The notes below the pieces were generated by a model that saw nothing but the letters and a program-made list of their open reading frames with translations, ran no database searches and was not told where the DNA came from. From NCBI GenBank assembly GCA_000231825.2, contig AFXF02001865.1, positions 1-64,000 on the forward strand: 64,000 nucleotides of DNA, given 5' to 3'. This DNA is from Tetrahymena elliotti 4EA (taxonomy: Eukaryota > Ciliophora > Oligohymenophorea > Hymenostomatida > Tetrahymenidae). The translations under genes and the position numbers were made by a program. Shown one piece after another: positions 25,352-39,089 of this stretch; position 1 is the stretch's first letter, and the number at the start of each line of letters is the position of its first letter.

Positions 25352-26671
25352 ATGAATGACTAGTTTACAGAGTAGATAGAAGAAGAAGATGATGCTCTTC
25401 CTTTTCCTTAATAAAGACTTCCAAACACAAACACAGAAAAAGCTTAGAGAAAGTAATGGAAAAAATCCGAAATTAATGAGCTCATGGCAAAATATAAAGA
25501 ATATCAGTCAAAAATACCTCCTTCTGTCATGGAAGAGCTTGCAAAAAAATTTAATAGATCAATTTAATCAATTTATTCTAAAATCTAAAAGCTTCGCAAG
25601 AATAATTATTTTAATACGGACATTTAGAATGAAAACTCTAATTAAATTTCATCATTTCCCACTAGTTCCACAAGCAGTCAGTTTTCTTCTTAGGTAAGCA
25701 GGAATATTACTGACTCTAGCAGCAGAAATTTTCCAGTAGGCACAATGAACTCAGGTGTAGGCATGAATTGTAACCCAGCAAATATAAACATGATGAAGAT
25801 TGAAAGTAAATTAAAAAATTGTCTCTTTGAGTTAGAAAACTAAAGTGGAACAAAAAGTGAAATCCTCAAAAAAATGAAAGAGAGATATTATTCAAATAAT
25901 TTAGGGGGCTTATCAAGTGCATGGGAAACAAGTGCAAAACAATTACTTAGCAGCTAGAGCTTCTAAAGAAGAAAAGGAATTTTTTAATTAAAAGATGATA
26001 TCCAAATAGTGGATATTGATCCTTCTTCCTCCTACAAGTAAAAATTAATTTACGTTCTGTCATAATTATAAGATAGAAAAGGTACACTTGATGAAATTGT
26101 AAATGTCTATTTGAAAAAATTTGGAAATGAAACAGATTAAAGAAAAGTGAAGGAAAACATCTAAAAAATTTTGAATTAAAATTCGGAGTGTTTTGACAAA
26201 TCTCAATCAAAGACCACATACTACCTGACTCCCTAAGAAATATTGATGATTTCATTAGAAATTTAATCTTAACAAAACAATAATATATTTTAATAATAAA
26301 ACTTAAATACTTCATAAATTATTGACAATTAAGTATAATCGTAATCTCATTTGTAATCTAGATCCACCGTATCCATTTAAGTCGAGCGACGATGGAAAAA
26401 TGGCATTATCACTCATTGCCATTCTTCATTTTATTTCATTATTCTTTCATTCATTCATTCTTTTCTTCTTATTCATTCTTATTTTTACCATTTTAATTTC
26501 TTTTATTTGATTTCCTTCAATTCAATTTACTTTTTTACATTTTTTTATTTTTTTAAAATAATTTACTTAAATTTTTTTACATTGAGAATTGTGTTTTTTC
26601 CTTAGATTTAATATCCTTTTTAATGTGTTTTTTTATTTTCTATTGTAATTTTGCTTGACTATATCTAATGA
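25352..26671 (+). CDS. SANT/Myb-like domain protein with helical repeats
   Basis: Open frame of up to 439 residues starting MNDQFTEQIEEEDD. Residues 37-90 resemble a SANT/Myb-type module: a Trp (KQWKKSEINELM), then PPSVMEELAKKFNRS and a basic helix SIYSKIQKLRKN. Two later segments look like related winged-helix-like units: KLKNCLFELENQSGTKSEIL...KGIFQLK and KLIYVLSQLQDRKGTLDEIV...TYYLTP. This suggests a DNA- or chromatin-binding protein in the nucleus, an inference from pattern only. The end is doubtful: after about residue 350 the translation turns into Phe/Ile/Tyr-rich sequence typical of noncoding DNA, so the real stop is probably reached through splicing near 26330-26400. Lies 295 bases after the preceding Gln-rich gene. 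Confidence 0.55.
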
Positions 26672-27983
26672 AGCTTCATTTTTTTCATTTAATTTCCTTG
26701 TCTTTTGCTTGCTTTCATTTACATTTATTTGTCTTTTATACTTTTAAAATAATTTTCACTTTGATTTTTTAAATAGATCATAGTGAGTTGAATAGATTTA
26801 AGATGTTTTTTGATGTGTTTGCTTATTTTCTATTGCTAGACTGTAACACACCAATTTGAAAAATTTAAATATTAATAATTGGAAAATTTTTCTATTATCT
26901 TTTATGAAATGAAAGCAAAAATATTTAATATTATTTTACATCATTACTTCACTTCATAGCTAAATTGAATAAAGCTAAATTTAAAAACGTTTTTAATGAA
27001 ATTTTTAATTGAACATTTACTATTTGTATAATTATACTTCCAAATCATGCACTCAAAGTATATAGGAGAGTTTTTATTTAAAATGAAAATATGTCGTATT
27101 ATAATTTTTAAATATTGTAAATAATTGAGATGATGTTTGACTTAATATTTAAATTACAGTGAATGCCATATGATTATGTATTTATTTAAAATTTTGAAAA
27201 CATGATTTAAATCAAAATTTTAAAAAGTAAGGAATTCTAGGGGAAAGTAGTCTTTTTTGAATTTAACAGAAAAAAATGCTAAATGAATGAAAAGAGGTGT
27301 TGATAAAAAAAATTAATTAAATTTTAAAAATTAAAAAGGGATCCTAAAGATTTATTGATAATTGCGACTAAAAAAAATTTTTTATGATTGATTGATTAAG
27401 TTAGATTTTTTATTTTTTTTCAGTGAAGGATGGGGAGAATATGAATCAATGAATAAAAAATAAATGAATAATTTAAAATATTAAAAAAGATATGAAGAAG
27501 TAAATAAATTGTTACTACAAGCAAATAAAAATAGTCAAATAGCTGTTTTTAAAGCAATTTATTGAAAATAAAGGAAAATAAAGATATATTTTTTCTGCCA
27601 AATATAAAAATTATTACTAAATGAAATGGCTATAAATTGTCATCAACTTTATTAAGATTTATAGCATTCAAAATCATTTAATTTTAATTAGTATTTTTTG
27701 TTTTCTTTCTTTGTTTGCTTTCTTTCGACTGGATAATAATCTAAATAGCAATATCTCATTATAATTTCTATTTATTAAAAAATAGAGAAAACAAACAAAA
27801 ATCAAGAAAACAAACAAACAAATAACTCAATACCTATCAATTTACAAGGTAAAATCAATAGAAAAAAATAGTAGAAAATAATATCTACCCAACCAAATAA
27901 ATATTTACCATCTGTAGGCTTTTCAAACAAACCCAGTAATTTCAGACTAGTAAAACCTCTTAGATTTATTCGCTATTTAGTGC
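26672..27983. other. AT-rich intergenic DNA
   Basis: No coding sequence or repeat recognised; expected to hold the promoter of the next plus-strand gene. Confidence 0.55.
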
Positions 27984-30532
27984 ATGAAATCGAATAACTC
28001 ATCATCTTCGTTAGAAGATAATCTTGAAGATAACATAGGTTCATCACAATCCTTAGTCAATTCTTAAGGCATAAAGGATAGATAAAATACTTAAATGTCC
28101 TCTTAAAATAACCTTTCAAGTCATTCTGAGGATAATAATCACACTTACCGTGATCAAAAAGATCATTTGTTGAATTCTCCTAAGCCTAATAAATCTAAAG
28201 CAAAAGGTAAAGCAAGTTCTTTAGAGACTCAGTCTGAATAAGATGTCCCTATGATAAGATCATCACGTAAAATAAAGAAGGACTACAAAAATCTTTCTTT
28301 GGTTTCAAAATATGAAATGCAAGATTAGAGTGAAATTTAGAACTCTGCAAGCAAAAAAAAAAAGGCAAGCAGCTCTGCTACTAAATCAAAAAAGAAAAGA
28401 TTTGACCAAGATAGCAGCTATGGGTAAAGCCAAGCAGCTGGTGTATAGCAATAATAATAACAGCAAACTAAAAATCAGCACAGTTCCTCTTCATAGAACT
28501 AGTCCAATCCTTATGTCAGATAATTTAAAAATTCTGTTTTGGATTCTTTGTCAAAATGTAAGAGCTAATTGCCTCCAAAAATGCTCTCTTTCTTATAAAA
28601 ACAATCCCAAATAAACTTGAATACTGTTTCTAAGATAAATATTCGTGTGCCAAAAGATGAAGAATACCCTGAATCTATTAACAATATCTAATAGGTGCTT
28701 TCAGAGCAAGAAAGAATAATAAAGGATTTAGTTGGAGCTTAGAGTAGCCAGTCCCTTTTTGATTTCTTAAATAAACAAAGACACTCTAAAAAAGAACTAT
28801 AGTATCGTCTATAATACATAGAAAGATAAAAGCAAGAATAAATAAATAAGAGCAATATTGAGTAGTTAAAGTAGAATCTATAATACAAAATAAACCCTCA
28901 ATTCATAAAAAGTGAATTAAAGAAGGAATTGAAGACTTTAAAATAATCTAGTAATCACCAATCTCACTCTGGAAAAGATTCCCCATAATCCTTCACTAAG
29001 CACTCTTTTACTTCCCATTTGAACCAAAGCAAAGAAAGTAACCACAGAGGTCACTTTGAGTTGGAAGGAGAAAATATGGATGATAATATCTTTAACAAAG
29101 AAACTACCACAAATAACAATAATAATACTAAGCAAGATGATTCTTAGTTAGTTTCTTAAATTTGTGAAGACAATTAAATTAATAACAATAAAAACACTAA
29201 TATTGATGAGGAAATAAATCATTTACCCAAGTAAGAATTTAAAAGAAAACAGTCTTCATAGCTCTAGAAAAAGACACAAACGAATGAAAAGCCAGAAGAA
29301 AACTAAGAATTATGTGATAAAGTTGCTGAAAATAAGGATACCTCATCTGCAAATTTCTTAGATGAGTAAAATTAGAATAAAAAAAAATAAACAATCAGCT
29401 CTTTCAACACAGCAACAAGTACCCCAACAGCTTCATAAATTAATAATAATCGTCCAAATTAAAATTAAAATATGATGCCTTAACAAGTTAACTAAAAAGC
29501 TAACCCCTAAAACCAATTTTAATATGGAAATGTAGCTTATCCTAGATATCCAATGAAATAATAATTTTTCTATCCTAACTAGCCTCACCCTGAAGGATAT
29601 TACATGTATTATCCAGCAGCTGCAGCTGGCTATCCATATTAAAACTAGCCTCCTCATCCTCATTATAACTAGCGCTTTTGGGATCGTAATGCTCTCTAGG
29701 TTAGCAAACCTTATTTAAAAGCTTAATATCATAATTATGAAAATTAGATAGGCAGTTCTTTAAATAATAACAACAATATTGCTAACAACGATTGTAACTC
29801 AACTGAATAAACTACTTCTTCACTTTACTAGAGTGGAGATAACTAAGAAAATATTTATCATAATAACCTTTAGGCAAACGGACATCATCATCACCATCCT
29901 GCTTACCCACCAGGCTATGGCTAAAACATGAGCTTAAATCATTAATATAGCTAAGAAACTCAATCTCAATACAAAAGAGATTAGCAAGTATTAAACAATA
30001 GCTTACGTATTAATAGAAATAATTCTGTTCCTGCAAACTTTTATTAGCCTAACTTTTCCCAAAATAATAATAACATTCCTCCATAACCATATCCCATCCC
30101 TGATTACTAAAATAATCTAGATGCTAATTTTTCAACTGATATAAATGATTAGGCTAATAACTGCATAGATCCATATATAAACTAGCAGACAGGTTATTAC
30201 TAATCTTACCATAACGAAAAAGATCAATTAAATTGGTAATTATTTCTTTATTTATTTTTCCAATAAAAATTTAATTAAAATTATAATTTTAATTTTTATT
30301 TTAAATAAATTTCAAAGTGAACTAATTAATATTTTTTATTTAATTTATTAAAAGTAATCTTTCCTAAAGAGACGAATTCTTTAATGACTTAGATGATGCA
30401 GTTGAAGACTCATTATCTAACTTCAACATTAAGGCATGCTTTGGATCTAAAAAGAAAAAGGACCTATTCGATAATGACCTTGACATGGAAATGTAAGAAA
30501 GATATCACTAAAACCTAACTGATTTTAATTGA
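27984..30532 (+). CDS. Asn/Gln-rich low-complexity protein, unknown function
   Basis: Two exons, 27984-30235 and 30355-30532, joined in phase, 809 residues. The N-terminal 150 residues are Ser/Lys-rich; residues 230-330 form a likely coiled coil rich in Gln, Lys and Glu (LSEQERIIKDLVGAQ onwards). The middle is Asn/Gln/Ser-rich. Around residues 500-700 there is a Tyr/Pro/Gly/Asn-rich stretch (YMYYPAAAAGYPY and similar), prion-like in composition. The last exon is compact and acidic then basic (RDEFFNDLDDAVEDSLSN, then FGSKKKKDLFDNDLD), the most likely conserved part. No enzyme motif. The composition fits an RNA-granule or scaffold protein, but this is only inference. Confidence 0.65.
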
Positions 30533-31995
30533 AACAAAAATTTTACCTTATCAACTATTTATTTTTCCTAAAAAGACATAAACATTATATAAAAACCCAC
30601 CCATCTAATAATAATAACAATAATAAATTTAACTCTACTTATCTATTAATCGCAGAAAAAAACAAAGAATTTTGCTATGTAAATAAATATCCAAGAGTAA
30701 AAATTTCTCATCTTATAAGCAAAATTCAACAAAAATATCCAACTAATTTCAAATGCATATACTCATCCCATTAAACAACTTCAAGCTGATTTTATTCTAA
30801 ATTTTGAAATTTTGATTAGTTAAAACCTAATTTCTTATACTTTCGATTTAATATAAAAATAAACAACTTTTAAAATAAAACAAAATAAAAATAAAAAATA
30901 TATTACAATCGATTATACATAATTTTCTTTAAACTATATCTTCTACAGAAATAACTCATTCTAATGTTCTAAACATTTTAAATTGTCCATATTTTTATTT
31001 ATATTTGTGATTGTACTATTCAACTTGTATTATTTATATGTCTATATACTCTCTTTATTACTTAAGAGCTTTTACTATTTTTTTCACAACCTCATTCATG
31101 TTTAACAAGCCAAATTATTTATTTATCTATTTCAAATTTTCTATTAGAATTTCGCTATATTGATATAAAGATCTCTACAATTATCTCAATATTATTTTTA
31201 TTACAAATTATAAATCATTTTCTCTTCTAAAAACAAAAATTTTAATTTAGGCTAGTTTTAAGATAAAATTTTAAAAAGTTTAAAAATTTAAAAATAATTT
31301 TTGAAAAATTAATTCTAAATAAACTCTTTCATCATGAAGAATTTAAGAGCAATGTTGTTTTTGTCTATTTCTAAACAAATTTACCCAAAAAAATAATTGA
31401 TGATATTTATCTTAACTTGATACAAAGAATTTATGTTTTAACTTATCATCAAAAACTAAAATTTTTTTGTCTTAGCATTATTTTCTAAAATTAATTTTAA
31501 AGTAGCAAAACTAATTTTGGTATTTTTAATATGTTTTAAACTCTAGAATGTTATGTGTTTCCGATAAGAAATTTTATATAAGAATTAATCAAAATTTTGA
31601 TTTGATTACAAAAATAAGAAATAGTAGGGGGATGACATTCAAACTAAAAGTGAAAAATGTTTTTTTTAAATAGAAACAATTATTACTTTGGTTCATAATA
31701 AAAATTTCTTCATTTTCTGTAGACTAAATGTTGAAAGAAGCATTTTATTAATTTAATTAATAAATTCCCTAAATTTAAATAATGATTATGTTGGTAATCT
31801 GATCTTTAACATATTGAACTTTGAATAGTTTTAATCAGAAATTAATCTGATTACTAAAACAAGACAACTTATTACATCAGTTAAAAATATAAATGGTTTT
31901 TATAAAGGAGGGATGGATAGTTTAAAAAAACTAAACAAATAAATACATACAAATAAAAATCATAACTAAAAAAAATAGATAACCAATCTGAAAAC
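30533..31995. other. AT-rich intergenic DNA
   Basis: Gap between two plus-strand genes. The frame at 30529-30774 begins inside the stop of the previous gene and has no support. Nothing else recognised. Confidence 0.55.
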
Positions 31996-33965
31996 ATGGA
32001 AAACCATTTTAAATCAAGCAGTGAAATGATTATCAGCTTTACAGATGTGCAATTAAAATATTAATAAAAAACAAAGAGTATAATCAAAGTCTCTTAGATT
32101 GAAAGCAAATAAATATTAAAATCAGTTTCAGGCTATTTCAGAAAAGGTTTAAATGCAATTATGGGAAGCTCTGGTGCAGGAAAGACTTCTTTATTGAATG
32201 TTATGGCTAAAAGAATTTAGTAAATTTATTTTTTTTAAATTCATTACATTTATTAATAATTTGTATTTAAATAGAAATAACCAGAATATTAATTTATAAG
32301 GTGACTTAAGAATTAATAACAGAGATTACGATTACAGTTAATTTAATAAAATTGCTGGTTATGTTATGCAAGATGACTATTTGCTTCCCACCCTTACTGT
32401 TAAAGAATATTTCTAATTTGCAGCAGATATGAAATTGACACTATCTAAGCAAGAAAAATTTGAAAAAGTATGTAATCTATTAAAGAAACTTTAACTTATT
32501 CATTGCCAAAATACTCTAATTGGTGATGCTATGACCAAAGGGATTTCAGGTAGATGTTAATTTTTTATTTTATTTCTATTAATTTATTTTTTGTTATAAA
32601 GGAGGAGAGAAAAAGAGATGCTCTATTGGAATGGAGCTTCTTGGAGAACCTTAAATTTTAGTACTGGATGAACCAACAAGTGGATTAGATTCCTTCACTT
32701 CATTTAGATTGATCTGTTTGCTCAAAGATATAGCTGAAAAGGATTGTTGTACTATAATTTTTACTATTCACTAACCTTCTTCTGATATTTGGAATCTGTT
32801 TGATAGAATTTCTCTGCTTGCAGATGGTAAGTTTACCTACTAAGGAGATAGAGCAAACATTATAGAATATTTTAATTCAATTAATTACAAATGTCCTAAA
32901 TTTAGTAACCCAGCAGATTATTTTATAAGGATTAACAGTGATAATGGAGAGAATTCAAAGAATAGTATTGAATATTTATAAAATCAGTATTCTTAGAATT
33001 TAATATCATAAGTTAGTTAAAGCATGTAATAATTAAACTCAGAAAAATAAACATAAAGTAATAACAACCCATCTTCTTTCTAAGACTAAACTTCATAGAA
33101 AAATGGAATAACTAAAACCTTTATGTTGAAAAAACTACTTTAAAGGTAAATCACACTTTTAGGAAGAAATAAAATTATGATTTATGCTAGATTTTTACAA
33201 ATAATTATCATGGGGTTATTTATGGGAGCACTATATTTTGATTTAAGCAGAAATGATGATTCTTATGTTGATTCTTATAATATAGCTCTATTCTTATATG
33301 CAATGATGCTTGGCTAATTCAGCTAAAGCCAAACTCCATAAGTTATCAGTTTTTCATAAGAGCGACCTATATTTTTAAAAGAAGTTAATCAAAATTTATA
33401 TACAACAGGGACATATTTTCTTTCTAAAATAATACCAGAAATTGTGACTTCCTCAATCTTTCCAGTTATTATGAGTTTGATAACTTACTGGATGGTAGGA
33501 ATGACATGTAAAACATTTTTTCAAAAATAATAAAATTATTTCAATTTATTCTATTATAATATAGCTTCTGCTTATCCTTTCTACTTACTTGTCTATATTT
33601 TACAATCAAACGTTGGAAACTCGTTTGGTATTCTTTCTGGATCTATTTTTGAAGAGCCTAAGGTTGCTATTTCTTTTTCAACTACATTCATTTTACCTTA
33701 GATAATGTTTGGAGGAGTGTATAAAAATAGGAATGATTATTCTTCTTGGATTGGCTGGGTATAGTATATCACACCTACATTCTATTCATTTAATGCAGTT
33801 ACTGTTAATGAATTTGAGAAGTCTAATTTCTTATACAATCCAATAGAGTACTTACATTTAGACTTAAATAAATGGTTTTGCATATTAATGCTTGCTATTT
33901 TATACTTACTTTTTAATACAATAGCATATTTGATATTATCATTCAAAAAGAGAAATTTATAATGA
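31996..33965 (+). CDS. ABCG-family half-transporter
   Basis: Three exons (31996-32219, 32275-32549, 32602-33965) give 620 residues in consistent phase, the normal length of a White/ABCG half-transporter. The nucleotide-binding domain is N-terminal: Walker A GSSGAGKTS at 57-65, a Q-loop region YVMQDDYLLPTLTV, the signature ISGGEKKRCSIG split by intron 2, Walker B LVLDEPTSGLDS near 187-198, and the H-loop TIHQPSSDIW. A Gln/Asn/Ser-rich linker precedes the membrane domain, where about six hydrophobic segments can be seen between residues 380 and 620 (for example IIMGLFMGALYFDL and the C-terminal LAILYLLFNTIAYLIL). It should work as a homo- or heterodimer exporting lipids or hydrophobic compounds; the substrate cannot be deduced. 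Confidence 0.93.
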
Positions 33966-34911
33966 ATGATTCGATAATAATTAAATTAAAAATTAAATTT
34001 GCTCTGAATTAATTTGTGTAGTTACATATGTTTTATTCATTAATTAATTCTATTTAGTCCAATTAAAAGAAGGATTTGTATCATCATTATTTCAGTTGAT
34101 TTACAAAAACATTTGAAATTTCTTTTAACTATTAAATTAATTAGATAATTTTGATCAAATTCTATTATTAAATTAATGGTATTTAAAGCAAAAAGTAAAG
34201 TTTTTTATTATTTAGTATTAATATTATGCTAAGTTTTTATTTTTATAAAATCAAATTTGATAGATTTATAAAAGGTGATATTTTAGATTGAATTGTAAGA
34301 ATGAATATCTTTGTATCAAACTATGATAAATAATATCAAATTATTTTTTTTTGTAATATGAAATTTGAAGATTACTTTAATGAAAATAATATGTTAATTT
34401 ATCAAAAAAAATATGCTTAATTCATAAAAATTGTAAAGAAGAGACTTATAATTTTATAAAATTTGATTTTTCATTTAATATCACTTTCTTCGGGACTCTT
34501 TTCAGAGACTAAATATACAAAATAAAATTCTACTCAAAAATATAAGGAAAATAACTTCTTTAAATACCAAATAAATTTAATAAAAAAGTCAAATACCGTT
34601 AATAGATCCTTTATCCATTTTTAAGCATATCTAAGAATTTATCTGAAGAAATTTAATAGTTTAATAAATAATCATTAGTTTTTGTTTAAAATGAGGATAA
34701 AACTTTGATTTTTTACCTCAAATTTAAGGTGGTCATGGTTTTTTTGAAATAGAAAAATTCAAAGAAATTTAAAATATTTTGTATGAAAAAAATTGTGAAA
34801 ATTTCAATTTGAAGATTTGATTTTATTATTTGATTGAAAAAATTGCTAAATACATAACAATTATAAGAGAAATACTTATTTTTAATATGATAATTTATTA
34901 TTTATATAAAA
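33966..34911. other. Convergent intergenic region
   Basis: Between the 3' ends of the ABCG gene (plus) and the first aspartic protease (minus). AT-rich; nothing coding seen. Confidence 0.55.
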
Positions 34912-36382
34912 TCACTTTCTTAAGAGCTTGAAGGTGATGAAAACTAAACCAGCTAAAAGAGCTAATCCAGAAGCCAAAAGAATAACACTTCTATGGGATT
35001 CATGCTTATGGATTTGGTTGGGATTAGTAGAAGGATCAGCGACAGATTAAGAAAGACCTGTTTGAAAAAGTATAAAATTAAAAAATGATATTTAAAGAAT
35101 AAAAAAATAAATATTTACCAACTGAAAGGTTAGTGTAATCAAAAACAGAAACGAATCTTCTCATGAAAATATCACCCATCAAGAATTAAATATCATCAGA
35201 AACTGAATTAGGTTGAATTCCGATAAAGCAGATAGAATTTGATTCAATAATATAGAAAGAAGAGGGAAGGGAGTAGCTTCTATCAACACCATTAACATCA
35301 GTAAGAGTGAAAGTTAAATCAGGTAAAGTGGTACCACACTTAACTGATTACAATATGGAAGCTCCTGAAAGAATGGGTCTAAGAGTAGCAACTGTTTTAA
35401 GATAACTAATCCATTTTTTGTAAACATCAGTTTTAATGTAAACCAAACTAGTACCAGAATCAACAATACCAGTGTTAGCACCAGTAATAGCAACTGATTA
35501 GTTACCGAAAGAGACTGATTTGAAAGCGATACTCCATCTTTAGTTGTTATTCTTCTATCCGTTAATAATAAGAGGATGGAAGTATAATTGAGAAGGATTA
35601 GCAAGCTTGGATGCATCAACACCACCAATAGAAAGTTCTGATTCAGATTTACCAAAACCAAGATAGAAACTGAATTAACTCTTTTAAATCAAACCTTATT
35701 TGTAAAGTTTGTTGACAAAAGAAACGCTGTTTTCATCGTTTTCATCATAAACACCAAGACCCATCAAACCATCGGACTTTAAATTAAAAATAAAAATTAA
35801 CATCTAATTTAAAAAAATATTTTATAAAAAGAGTACATTTAAGTTCTTATTTCCTTTAGATACTTCAACAAGAAGGAGGGCTTCAGTTACAGGACCTGCA
35901 CCACCAATACTAACAGGAACCTTAGCAATATGTCCCTTAACACCAGATCCATCACCATAAGTAACTTGAGCAGGAGTGGTAGTCAAAGTACAGCCATCTT
36001 CAGTCTTACAATCATAAGTATTTGTAAGTCCATCAGACTATTATTTCAATTAAAAAAGAAAATTTTTAGTTTTTTATTTTAAAAAAATGTTAATTTTTAC
36101 GACACAAGAAGGGCAGTTTTTGCTAGGTAACCATAAAAGATTGGAACCAGAATCAAAATCAACAGAAAATGATTAATTTTTAAGACCAAGTTGAATTAAA
36201 CCTGTATACATAAGCTAATCATGGTTGATTAATTGAGCGGCAGCAAATTCATCCTTATCACCCAAGAAACTGTTGTTTTCTTCAGTTTCAGGAATGATTT
36301 TTTCAATAGGAATTTTGAGTATTTGAGCAGTAGCAAGGTTTAAAGCTACTAAAATTAAAATGAGACCACCGATTTTGTTCAT
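34912..36382 (-). CDS. Pepsin-like aspartic protease, cluster copy 1
   Basis: Four exons on the minus strand (36382-36101, 36037-35837, 35776-35119, 35057-34912), 428 residues. A signal peptide (MNKIGGLILILVALNLATAQ) is followed by a short pro-segment and the A1 protease fold. Catalytic motifs are intact: VDFDSGSNLLWLPS with Asp77, and VDSGTSLVYI in exon 3; the flap-side region AQVTYGDGSGV and the C-lobe GDIFMRRFVSVFDYTN are also canonical. The C terminus has a transmembrane helix and a basic end (KLLRK), so the enzyme is probably membrane-anchored in the secretory or endolysosomal system. Exon lengths 201 and 658 and all intron phases are the same as in the two downstream copies, showing origin by tandem duplication. 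This copy has DSG rather than DTG at the first site, which is still functional in the family. Confidence 0.92.
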
Positions 36383-37642
36383 TTTTATTTAATTTAATTA
36401 TATTTTGTTATTTGAAAGTATTATAATGAAATCACAGAATCTCAGCCCCCTCCCTTTTTAAATCGCATTTATAAATTCTTTTTTAATATTTAATTCTTTT
36501 ACATTTTTATGAATAAAAACTTTAGAGTAAATCTAATTTGGGAAAGTTAAATATAAAATTATTTCAACAAAAATCTCTACATTTTGAAGTAGGAATATGG
36601 TAATTGTTAATTACATTATAAACTAAAACTGCTATCAAATCAATGGAATAAAAATTTTGATCCACATTCATATATTTTTACTGTCATTTGTGAATATTGC
36701 TTATATGCATGTTACTTGAATGTTAATTGGAATATTTTTATGATTAAATTAGATTCTACATAAATTGAAATAAGAAAAAGTAGATTAAAAAGTATTTAAA
36801 AATGGGCTAGATTAATATTTTAAAAGCTAAAAAGTAAACAATATACTAGTTTTTTTATTCATAAAAAAATCAATTTATAAATTCAAAACAATAAAAGGGA
36901 TTTTTTGATAAAAAGTAAAGCAGATTAGAAATCACAGAACAAAGCTGAAAAATAAATCTTTTATATTAAATAAACTTTTATTAAGCTAATTATAAAAGAT
37001 TAAATCTTATATGCTTCTCAAATACTGATGAAGTTACTAATACATAAAATATCCACTATTTTCTCGAAAAAATTGCCAAATAATAATTTTTTCTTGTCAC
37101 TTAAAGGTACTCTTTTTTACAAATTTAACTTTTAAAAATAAAAAAATGTATTATGTCTAAAAAATCTTCTTTAATAGGAATAAATAAATTAATTAATTAA
37201 TCATACAAATTTTCTTATTTTTGGATCTATAATTTGAGGATGTTGAAATATTTATATTTTCTTAATTTAAAATATCACTTTTCAATAACATCCAAAATTT
37301 TACTTAAATTGCTTTTTATTTTGTATTTTTTCTATTCAATTTCATATTATTTACAAATAGAACATTTTTCAAATAGCATCAATTAAAAATATAAATTAAT
37401 GGCTACAATTTGAGCAAATATGAATTAAATTATATTATAATTTTTTAATTGACACTGTTGACGTATTTAAGAATAGTTTCGAAATTCACTAAAAAAATTT
37501 GATTATATTTGTTCTAATTTTATTATTGACTTAAAATGGTTTACTCAATTAAAAAAACATAAAAGTAAATATATTATTTTTGTGTTTTAATTATTGTTTT
37601 TATATAAAATATTTTATTTTTTGAAATTTTTGAAGATTTTTT
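36383..37642. other. Spacer between protease copies 1 and 2
   Basis: About 1.3 kb of AT-rich DNA containing the promoter of copy 1 and the 3' region of copy 2. No other gene. Confidence 0.6.
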
Positions 37643-39089
37643 TCATTTTCTTAAGGCTCTAATGGTAAGGAAGACAAGAGCTGAGATACTTAACAAAGAA
37701 AATCCTAACAAGATTGAGCTCTAAATTGAACCATTTTTAGGAGAACTTTGAGGATTAGCAACTGATTGAGAAAGTCCTATTTTTAACAAATGAAAAATAA
37801 ATGATTGTTATTTTTATTGATGAATATTTATTTACCCAATTAAAGACTAGAGTAATCGAAAATAGAGACAAATCTTCTCATAAAAACGTCACCTAAGAGG
37901 AATTGAACGTCACCAGTTACTGCTTAACCTTAAACTCCGAGAAGGCAAATACCACTTTCCTTAATAATATAGAAAGAGGAGGGGAGAGAATAGTTTCTAT
38001 CAACACCATTAACATCAGCCAAAGTAATGGTTAAATCTGGTAAAGTAGTTCCACACTTAACAGTATAAAAAGTTTAAGTACCAGATTGAATGGCTTTGAG
38101 AGTTGATAAGGTCTTAAGATAAGAAATCCACTTTTAAAAAACATCATTTCTCATAATTAACAAAGAAGTACCGGAATCAACAATAGCGACATTCTTAGAA
38201 GTAAGAGGAACAGATTAGTTACCGAAAGAGATTGATTTGATAGAAATTGACCATCTTTAGTTGTTGTTGTGTTAACCATTAACGATGATAGGGTGATAGT
38301 AAATTTAAGAAGGATTAGCAAGCTTGCTGTTATCAACACCACCGATAATAAGTTCAGATTCTTGAGTACCGAAACCAAGATAAAAACTGAATTAACTCTT
38401 GGAGATTTTTCCTTGATTGAAGAGTTGGTTAACAAAAGAAACACTGTTAGTATTATTTTCATCATAAACACCGAGACCCATCAAACCATCAGACTAAGAA
38501 TTATAAAAAGTTAATCAATCCATTTTTTTATGAAAAATTAAATTAATTTACTTGTAAGTTTTTGTTGTTAACAGATTTTTCAACTAAAAGAAGAGCTTAA
38601 GAAGATGTAGATAATCCTTCAATACCAACAGGGACCTAAGCGATATGGCCATAAACACCATTTCCACCAACATAAGTAACTTATCCAGGAGTTGAAGTAA
38701 GGGTACATCCATCAGCAGCTGCACAGTTGTAATTATTTTTGAAACCATCTTTCTTTATTTCAGAAATTAAAAAATTATTTTAAAAGAAAAATTTAATTAA
38801 TATTTACAATGCAAGTTTGACAGGACTTGCTAGTCAACCATAAGAGATTAGACCCAGTATCAAAATCGACATTGAAACTCTATTTAGAGTTACCAACTTG
38901 GATATTACCAGAATACATCATTTGTCCGTGGTTGATCAATTAGTCAATAGCAGCTTACTCATTACCTTCGTCTAAGAAACTGTTATTTTCATTTTCAGGT
39001 ATTCTTTTCTAAATAGGAATAGAGATAATTTGAGAGGTAGCAATATTCAATGCTATCAATAGCAAGATTGAAGAAGCAATTTTTTTCAT
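37643..39089 (-). CDS. Pepsin-like aspartic protease, cluster copy 2
   Basis: Four exons (39089-38808, 38752-38552, 38493-37836, 37776-37643), 424 residues, same intron positions and phases as its neighbours. Signal peptide MKKIASSILLLIALNIATSQ; first active site VDFDTGSNLLWLTS (Asp77); second VDSGTSLLIM; C-terminal transmembrane segment ending ALRK. In the flap region the usual YGDGSG reads YVGGNG, losing the Asp, which may alter substrate handling. Probably a secreted or membrane-bound acid protease of the food-vacuole/lysosomal type, by analogy. The pro-segment (IPIQKRIPENENNSFLDE) is close to that of the other copies. Confidence 0.92.
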
